From contig NZ_FPKV01000001.1 of the NCBI RefSeq assembly GCF_900114265.1, forward strand, positions 62,001-126,000: a DNA stretch of 64,000 nucleotides. Reading direction: 5' to 3'. Shown here one piece after another: positions 57,999 through 64,000 of the stretch (its first letter is position 1; each line of letters opens with the position of its first letter). Source of the DNA: Flaviramulus basaltis (GTDB taxonomy: Bacteria > Bacteroidota > Bacteroidia > Flavobacteriales > Flavobacteriaceae). A program made the position numbers and the translations under genes. The notes beneath the pieces were generated by a model. That model was not told the DNA's origin and made no database searches. It worked only from the letters and a program-made list of their open reading frames with translations.

Positions 57999-58949
57999 CT
58001 AAAGATTTAAAATCTTCTCTTTTTCCTCTTTAAAAGGTTTTATTTTTGGAAGTTCAGCAATAGCTAAATCTATATACTTTAAGGCTTCATTTTTATTATT
58101 TTTATGCATGTGTATTTGTGCCAAACGGTAATTTGCCCATGCTTTTGGAACACCATCTTCAGGAGAATATTTTTTAAGATAAGTTAGTAGGCATTGTTCA
58201 CCTTTTTCTAATTCAATATTATATTCTGCAGCCACTTTTCCTATTTGATAATGCAGTGCATTTCGAGGATGTTTATCGTTAGCCTCCTCAATATTCTTAA
58301 TAGCCTTTTCTGGCTCACTTTCATTTTCATAAAGCTTTGTTAACTTATCAAAGCAGACTAAAGAACCCCCTTCTTGAATGGCCATTTTATAATATTTCTC
58401 AGCTAATTCTGGATTATTATCATACTCATAAATATAACCTTTTGCTAAATACCCATCTACTCTTGAAAGATTTTCTAGCTCTTTAGCATATTGCAACGAT
58501 TTACTTTTACTACCACCAAAAATACCCGGTAATTGCATATATAATTCCACCAAAGCCCAACGTACATCTATATGTTTTTCATCTAATTCTGCGGCTTTTA
58601 AAAACGAAGATTTAATATCACCAATTAAACCAATGGCTTTAAACTTATTTTGTAATGCTTTCATTCCTAAAGCACCACCATATTTGTAATAATAATTGGC
58701 ATTATCTTGATTAGCTTCAACAAGTTTTTTATAACTCTCTATTGATTCATTCCATTTTTTTTGATGTCCAAAAGCATCACCTAACAACTCGATAGCCTCA
58801 AGGTTATTTGGGTTTACCTCTAAGTAATTAATGATAAAAACTTCAGCTTGTTTGAATTGTTTTTCTTGAAAAAAAACATCTACTTCATTAAGATTTGGTT
58901 GACAAAAACCCAATATTGGGAATAGCAATAAGAACAAAAAGTGCTTCAT
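57999..58949 (-). CDS. Exported TPR-repeat protein
   Basis: A 316-residue protein with tetratricopeptide repeats throughout (EAIELLGDAFGHQKKWNESI; PELAEKYYKMAIQEGGSL; RLAQIHMHKNNKNEALKYID). I start it at ATG 58949, giving the signal peptide MKHFLFLLLFPILGFCQ; the in-frame ATG at 58985 would place twelve residues before the signal. It is probably periplasmic and mediates protein contacts. It is 71 bases upstream of mpl and divergent from the alpha-2-macroglobulin gene. Confidence 0.85.
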   Translation of the reverse strand: MKHFLFLLLFPILGFCQPNLNEVDVFFQEKQFKQAEVFIINYLEVNPNNLEAIELLGDAFGHQKKWNESIESYKKLVEANQDNANYYYKYGGALGMKALQNKFKAIGLIGDIKSSFLKAAELDEKHIDVRWALVELYMQLPGIFGGSKSKSLQYAKELENLSRVDGYLAKGYIYEYDNNPELAEKYYKMAIQEGGSLVCFDKLTKLYENESEPEKAIKNIEEANDKHPRNALHYQIGKVAAEYNIELEKGEQCLLTYLKKYSPEDGVPKAWANYRLAQIHMHKNNKNEALKYIDLAIAELPKIKPFKEEKEKILNL

Positions 58950-59178
58950 AATAATTAAGTCGATTATGCAAAAATAAGCTTTCATCTATAAATTTTCGCT
59001 CTTATAAAAATAGATTTTAACTCATCTAGTATAACGGTTAGTTTTAACTATAATTATAAAAAGCTAACTTCTATTTTAGGTTTAAAATAACTAACTTCAC
59101 TCAACCAAATAAGTAGTTCGCTCATCCAAGGTTTTTTGGTATGGCTTTTGAAACTATTTTAGAGACAAACTTTAAGAA

Positions 59179-62100
59179 ATGAAACAGATACTTTCTATAA
59201 TAATGATTATACTTTTTGCAAACTTTTCTAACGCTCAATCTCAAAATTACGGAGATTTATGGAGTAAAGTAGAGCAATTTGAAATAGATAACCTACCCAA
59301 ATCGGCATTAAAAATTGTTGAAGATATTGCACAAAAAGCTACTAGGGACAAAAACACACCTCAACTTATAAAAACCATGCTTATTAAAAGCAAGTTTGCT
59401 TTAGTTTTAGAAGAAGATGCACAATTAAACATTATAAATGACTTTAAAACTGAAATAAAAAACAGTTCGTTTCCAACAAAAAACGTTTTAGAAAGCATAT
59501 TGGCGAATTTATATTGGCAATACTTTAATCAAAACAGGTGGCTGTTTTACAATAGAACTAAAACTTCTGAAAAGGTAGATACTGATGACTTTAGAACTTG
59601 GGATTTACAAACACTTTTTAACGAAATACATATACATTATCAAAATTCGTTACAAAACGGATTAATGCTTCAGCAAGAAGATTTAAGTAACTACGACACC
59701 CTTTTAAATCTTCAAAAAGATTCTAAAATTTATAGACCGACGCTTTTTGATTTCCTAAATCAGGAAGCTTTAGGTTTTTATAAAACAAACGAAACTCAAA
59801 TTACGAAGCCAGCTTATAAATTTGAGATTGATAATCCTAAATTTTTAGATAACACAGAAAAATTTTTAAACTTAAAAATTGAATCAAAAGATTCTACGTC
59901 GCTTCAACTTAATGCACTTAAAATTTATCAGGATTTAATACAATTTCATTTAAAAGATGAATCGCCTTTCGCTTTAGCAGATGTTAATATTCAGCGTTTT
60001 AAATTCGTAAATGAACAAGCTACTTTTAATGATAAAGAAACTATTTTATTGGATGCTTTAAAAACGGAAAGCGAACGTTTAAAAACACATGAAGTTTCTG
60101 GTTTATACAATTTTGAAATTGCCTCTATTTACTACCAACAAAGCAATCAATATGAACCTAAAACCAATGAAGAAAATCGTTGGAAAGCTAAAGAAGCCAT
60201 GGATATTTGTGATAACGTTATTGCAAAATTTCCAAAAAGTAAAGGTGCCGAAAAATGTGTCGTTTTAAAATCTCAAATCGAACAGCAAATACTTCAAATT
60301 ACTACTGAAGATTATTTACCTATTCAAAAAGATGCGCGTTTATTAATAAGTTATAAGAACTTGGAGGAACTTAATTTTCAAGTTTTCAAAATAAATAGAA
60401 ATCAGTTAGAAAAATTTAATAAAACCTATCAGAAAGAAGAACAGCTCGCATTTATTAAAAAACTAGATGCCTATAAAAACTGGGAAAGCAAATTACGTAA
60501 TGAAAGTGATTTTCAAACGCATTCAACCGAAGTTCTAGTTCCCAAACTTGATAATGGTACTTATTTAATTTTTGCATCGGTTAAAAATGACAAAGAAACC
60601 TTTGCTTTTGCCACTTTGCAAGTCACTAATTTGGCTTTAGTTGAAACCGATAACAGCAAACACAAAATCTTTCAAATTATTGATAGAAATAACGGCAAGC
60701 CGATAAGCAATGCTACTGTTGAATTAAGTTACTACGAAAACAACAGCAGAAGCACGCAAAAAGAAAACTATACAACAAACTTATATGGTGAAGTAAAAAT
60801 CGAGAAAAACAATGATCGTTACAGAAATATTAGTACTAAAGTTAATTACGGAAATGACACTGCATATTTTGGCGATTATTATGTAAATCCATATTACCAA
60901 CGTGAAAAAGAAAAAGACACATACAAAGCATTCATTTTTACCGATAGAAGTATTTACAGACCAGGACAAACTGTTTATTTTAAAGCCATTGCTATAAAAA
61001 ACAAAAATGGTAAATCTGAGGTTGTAGCTAACGAATCTGTTTATGCTACGCTATACAATGTTAACGGTGAAGACATTAAAGAGTTTGAATTTAAAACCAA
61101 TGAATTTGGCTCTGTTGCTGGGGAATTTATTTTACCAAATAATGGTTTGAATGGTGAATATTACATTGAATTTGATGGTGAAGAAAAAGATTTTTTTACA
61201 GAACATTATTTCTCAGTCGAAGAATACAAACGCCCCAAGTTTGAAACCAAATTCACACCTATTACCGAAACCTTTAAAATTAACGATTCTGTAAGTATAA
61301 ATGGTAGTGCTTTAGCTTATGCAGGCAGCAATATTACCGATGCTAAGGTAGTATATCGTGTACAACGAAAAGTACAATACCCGAGTTGGTATTTTTGGTA
61401 TCGACCTTGGTTTAATAGCGAACCTCAAGAAATTACTCACGGGGAAAGCATCACTAATGATAAAGGAGAATTCGAAATCATTTTTAAAGCCATTCCAGAC
61501 CAAAGTGTCGATAAAAGTAGCTTACCTATTTTTAATTATGAAATTACTGCCGATGTTACCGATTTAAATGGAGAAACCCGAAGCGCAACTACGGTTGTAA
61601 ATGTTGGATATCATGCTTTGGTTGTTAAAATGAGTGTTGATAATGTTATAGATAAAACTAAAAAAGACATTAGCATTAATATTGATACTAAAAACTTAAA
61701 TGGTGAATTTGTTCCTGCGAAAGGAGTTGTTAAAATATACAAATTAAAAGCACCAAACCATGTTTTAAGACTGCGACCTTGGGCAGCACCAGATTATCAA
61801 GATTTATCTGAAGAAACTTTTAAAAACCTATTTCCGCATCAAGCTTATTCAAATGAAGACAATGCAAATAATTGGGAAAAAGGTGAACTTGTTTTTGAAA
61901 AAGAATTTAATACTCAAAAATCAAAAGAACTCGCTTTAGGTAAAATTAAAAAGTGGAAGTCGGGTCAATACATTATCACTTTAGAAAGCAAAGATAAGTT
62001 CGGGCAAGTCGTAAAAGATGAAGTTAAAACAATCCTATTTAGTGATGACGATAAAACTTTAGCCGATAATCAATTATTTTCTATAACAACAAATAAACCA

Positions 62101-64000
62101 AATTATAAATCAGACGAAACAGCTATTATAACATTTGCTTCAGCAGCAGAAAATTTGAATGTTACTGTAACTATTGAAAAAGATCATAAGGTTATTAAAA
62201 CACATATTATTCAACTTAATAACAATAAAAAAACCATTTCAATTCCTATTACAAATAAAGATATTGGTGGCTTTGCAGTACATTATAGTTATGCTGCGTT
62301 TAATAGTTTTCAATCTTCTACAGAGATTATATCGGTACCTTATCCTAAAACAGAATTAGATATTGAAACCACAACCTTTAGAGATAAATTACAACCTGGA
62401 ACCGATGAAACTTGGAGTTTTAAAATAAAAGGACCACAAGGTGAAAAAATAAGCAGCGAATTACTAGCCAGTATGTACGATGCATCTTTAGACCAATTTA
62501 AACCTCACACTTGGAGTTTTAATCCAATACAACAATCCAATTATTATTCTAATAATCAAAGTAGAGGTTATAGTAATTTTGGCACTAAAAACTTTAGAGT
62601 TTATAATGAAAGAGCTTATGTCAGCTATCCTCAACAACAATATGATGATTGGAATTGGTTTGGGTTTAGTTTTGGGAATCGAAATATAATGCTTCGAGGA
62701 GTATCAAGTGTTTCTAATGCTCTAAGTGGAAGAGTCGCTGGAATTGAAGTTCAAGAAGACTCTTCAAACTTAGATGAAGTTGTAGTTGTTGGTTATGAAA
62801 CTCAAAAAGAAAAAGCTTTAATTGTAAGTACTAAAACAGAACAAGGAGAGGGAACTGTTATTGCTCAAATAACTAAAAAAGAAAAACTAGATTTTGACAA
62901 CGTTCTAATCCGTAAAAACCTTCAAGAAACCGCCTTTTTCTTTCCGCAATTACGAACAGATGCCGAAGGCAATATAAGTTTCAGTTTTACAACACCCGAA
63001 GCTTTAACACAATGGAAATTGCAATTATTAGCACACAAAAAAAATTTAGAAAGTGCTACTAAAACATTAACTACGGTTACCCAAAAAGAATTGATGGTTA
63101 TCCCAAATGCACCTCGTTTTTTACGTGAAGGTGATAATATAACTATCAGTACAAAAATTTCAAATCTTACAGAAAAGCAACTTTCTGGACAAGCCATATT
63201 AATGTTAACCGATGCTATTTCTGGAAATGATGTTAATGTAAATCTTGGCAATTCAGAAAACAATAAAAACTTTACTGTTGATGCTAAAGGCAATACGCAA
63301 GTTTCTTGGAGTTTATCAATTCCAGATGATGTGCAAGCTGTTCAATATAAAATCATAGCAAAAGCTAGCGATTTTAGTGATGGCGAACAAAATGCTTTAC
63401 CAATTTTAAGTAACCGCATGTTAGTTACTGAAACATTACCAATGTGGATAAGAAGTAACGAAACTAGAACGTTCACGTTAGATAAACTAAAAACAAATAC
63501 CTCAACAACTCTTAAAAATCATAAACTGACTTTGGAAATGACTTCCAATCCGGCGTGGTATGCGGTTCAAGCACTTCCCTATTTAATGGAATATCCTTAT
63601 GAGTGTAACGAACAAACATTTTCACGCTATTATGCCAATGCGTTGGCAAGTCATATTGCGAATTCGAACCCAAGAATTCAAGAGGTTTTTAATCAATGGA
63701 AAAACACGGATGCGATTATTTCAAACTTAGAAAAGAATGAAGAATTAAAATCGATTTTAATTCAAGAAACACCTTGGTTACGTGATGCAGAAAACGAAAC
63801 CGAGCAGAAAAAACGAATTGCTTTATTATTCGATTTAAATAAAATGAATAATGAATTACAGTCAGCTATCAATAAACTAGAAAATAATCAAATGGATTCT
63901 GGAGCTTGGGCTTGGTTTAATGGCGGTCGAGAAAACAGATACATCACACAACACATTATTACTGGTTTTGGACATTTAAAACATCTGAATGTAAATAATG
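59179..64000 (+). CDS. Alpha-2-macroglobulin family protein (partial, C-terminus off the right edge)
   Basis: At least 1607 residues from ATG 59179, open to the window edge. It starts with a signal peptide (MKQILSIIMIILFANFSNAQ) without a lipobox. A Bacteroidota-specific helical N-terminal part precedes an MG2 domain with TDRSIYRPGQ (588-597). Further macroglobulin domains follow. At 1175-1212 there is an unexpected SusC-like stretch (NALSGRVAGIEV and NLDEVVVVGYETQKE), just before the A2M domain (RKNLQETAFFFPQL from 1245, TPEALTQWKLQLL). A thioester-type motif CNEQ is at 1476-1479. In other bacteria such proteins trap proteases in the periplasm. Confident family call; the function of the insert is unknown. 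Confidence 0.93.
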   Translation, partial: MKQILSIIMIILFANFSNAQSQNYGDLWSKVEQFEIDNLPKSALKIVEDIAQKATRDKNTPQLIKTMLIKSKFALVLEEDAQLNIINDFKTEIKNSSFPTKNVLESILANLYWQYFNQNRWLFYNRTKTSEKVDTDDFRTWDLQTLFNEIHIHYQNSLQNGLMLQQEDLSNYDTLLNLQKDSKIYRPTLFDFLNQEALGFYKTNETQITKPAYKFEIDNPKFLDNTEKFLNLKIESKDSTSLQLNALKIYQDLIQFHLKDESPFALADVNIQRFKFVNEQATFNDKETILLDALKTESERLKTHEVSGLYNFEIASIYYQQSNQYEPKTNEENRWKAKEAMDICDNVIAKFPKSKGAEKCVVLKSQIEQQILQITTEDYLPIQKDARLLISYKNLEELNFQVFKINRNQLEKFNKTYQKEEQLAFIKKLDAYKNWESKLRNESDFQTHSTEVLVPKLDNGTYLIFASVKNDKETFAFATLQVTNLALVETDNSKHKIFQIIDRNNGKPISNATVELSYYENNSRSTQKENYTTNLYGEVKIEKNNDRYRNISTKVNYGNDTAYFGDYYVNPYYQREKEKDTYKAFIFTDRSIYRPGQTVYFKAIAIKNKNGKSEVVANESVYATLYNVNGEDIKEFEFKTNEFGSVAGEFILPNNGLNGEYYIEFDGEEKDFFTEHYFSVEEYKRPKFETKFTPITETFKINDSVSINGSALAYAGSNITDAKVVYRVQRKVQYPSWYFWYRPWFNSEPQEITHGESITNDKGEFEIIFKAIPDQSVDKSSLPIFNYEITADVTDLNGETRSATTVVNVGYHALVVKMSVDNVIDKTKKDISINIDTKNLNGEFVPAKGVVKIYKLKAPNHVLRLRPWAAPDYQDLSEETFKNLFPHQAYSNEDNANNWEKGELVFEKEFNTQKSKELALGKIKKWKSGQYIITLESKDKFGQVVKDEVKTILFSDDDKTLADNQLFSITTNKPNYKSDETAIITFASAAENLNVTVTIEKDHKVIKTHIIQLNNNKKTISIPITNKDIGGFAVHYSYAAFNSFQSSTEIISVPYPKTELDIETTTFRDKLQPGTDETWSFKIKGPQGEKISSELLASMYDASLDQFKPHTWSFNPIQQSNYYSNNQSRGYSNFGTKNFRVYNERAYVSYPQQQYDDWNWFGFSFGNRNIMLRGVSSVSNALSGRVAGIEVQEDSSNLDEVVVVGYETQKEKALIVSTKTEQGEGTVIAQITKKEKLDFDNVLIRKNLQETAFFFPQLRTDAEGNISFSFTTPEALTQWKLQLLAHKKNLESATKTLTTVTQKELMVIPNAPRFLREGDNITISTKISNLTEKQLSGQAILMLTDAISGNDVNVNLGNSENNKNFTVDAKGNTQVSWSLSIPDDVQAVQYKIIAKASDFSDGEQNALPILSNRMLVTETLPMWIRSNETRTFTLDKLKTNTSTTLKNHKLTLEMTSNPAWYAVQALPYLMEYPYECNEQTFSRYYANALASHIANSNPRIQEVFNQWKNTDAIISNLEKNEELKSILIQETPWLRDAENETEQKKRIALLFDLNKMNNELQSAINKLENNQMDSGAWAWFNGGRENRYITQHIITGFGHLKHLNVNN

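Noticed and set aside
60781-63293. Minus-strand and shifted open frames (60781-60969, 61312-61503, 62174-62359, 62922-63293)
   Set aside because: All lie within the single long plus-strand macroglobulin frame, which stays open to the window edge.

Overview
The window is a low-GC chromosomal segment from a member of the Bacteroidota, almost certainly family Flavobacteriaceae. The evidence is two SusC/SusD outer-membrane pairs, a type IX secretion (type B sorting) protein, promoters of the TTG-N19/20-TAnnTTTG type, almost no Shine-Dalgarno sequences, and the merged str/S10/spc/alpha ribosomal cluster without tuf. The genus cannot be fixed from the sequence alone. No tRNA, rRNA, CRISPR array, prophage or insertion sequence was seen, and no gene-free stretch exceeds 300 bases.

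Layout. 1-1.5 kb: 5' part of a SulP anion transporter (runs off the left edge), then a small SpoIIAA-like protein. 2.1-5.9 kb: an M14 carboxypeptidase lipoprotein, then a tightly coupled pair of an SPFH/band-7 protein and a divergent NAD-kinase-fold protein. 6-8.4 kb: an ECF sigma factor, an anti-sigma-like membrane protein and an outer-membrane beta-barrel protein in one operon. 8.6-13.6 kb: an amidinotransferase-fold enzyme, citrate synthase, enolase and carbamoyl-phosphate synthase small subunit, the last three followed by clear hairpin terminators. 13.7-30.9 kb: the ribosomal protein cluster on the minus strand, read as rpsL-rpsG-fusA-rpsJ, then L3 through S11, then rpsD-rpoA-rplQ. It has a textbook promoter ahead of rpsL, two strong hairpins between rpsJ and rplC, and a terminator overlapping a second promoter between rpsK and rpsD.

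31-47 kb: an Omp85-type protein and two nutrient-uptake loci. Locus 1 is susC-susD plus a secreted esterase-like lipoprotein. Locus 2 is susC-susD plus a small lipoprotein. A large type IX cargo protein on the opposite strand separates them. The two susC genes share nearly the same promoter, leader, signal peptide and N-terminal domain and then diverge. 47-59 kb: housekeeping genes (rlmB, a rhomboid protease, rarA, a YjjG-type phosphatase, a deacetylase-fold protein, radC, a dienelactone hydrolase, a large FAD/NAD(P) protein, a Mpl-type murein ligase and a TPR protein). 59.2-64 kb: a giant alpha-2-macroglobulin-like protein running off the right edge.

The two observations most worth pursuing are: (1) the alpha-2-macroglobulin carries a SusC/TonB-plug-like sequence where the protease bait region should lie, and keeps a CxEQ thioester motif; (2) the SPFH plus NAD-kinase-like pair, whose start and stop codons overlap, looks like a dedicated two-protein module of unknown function.
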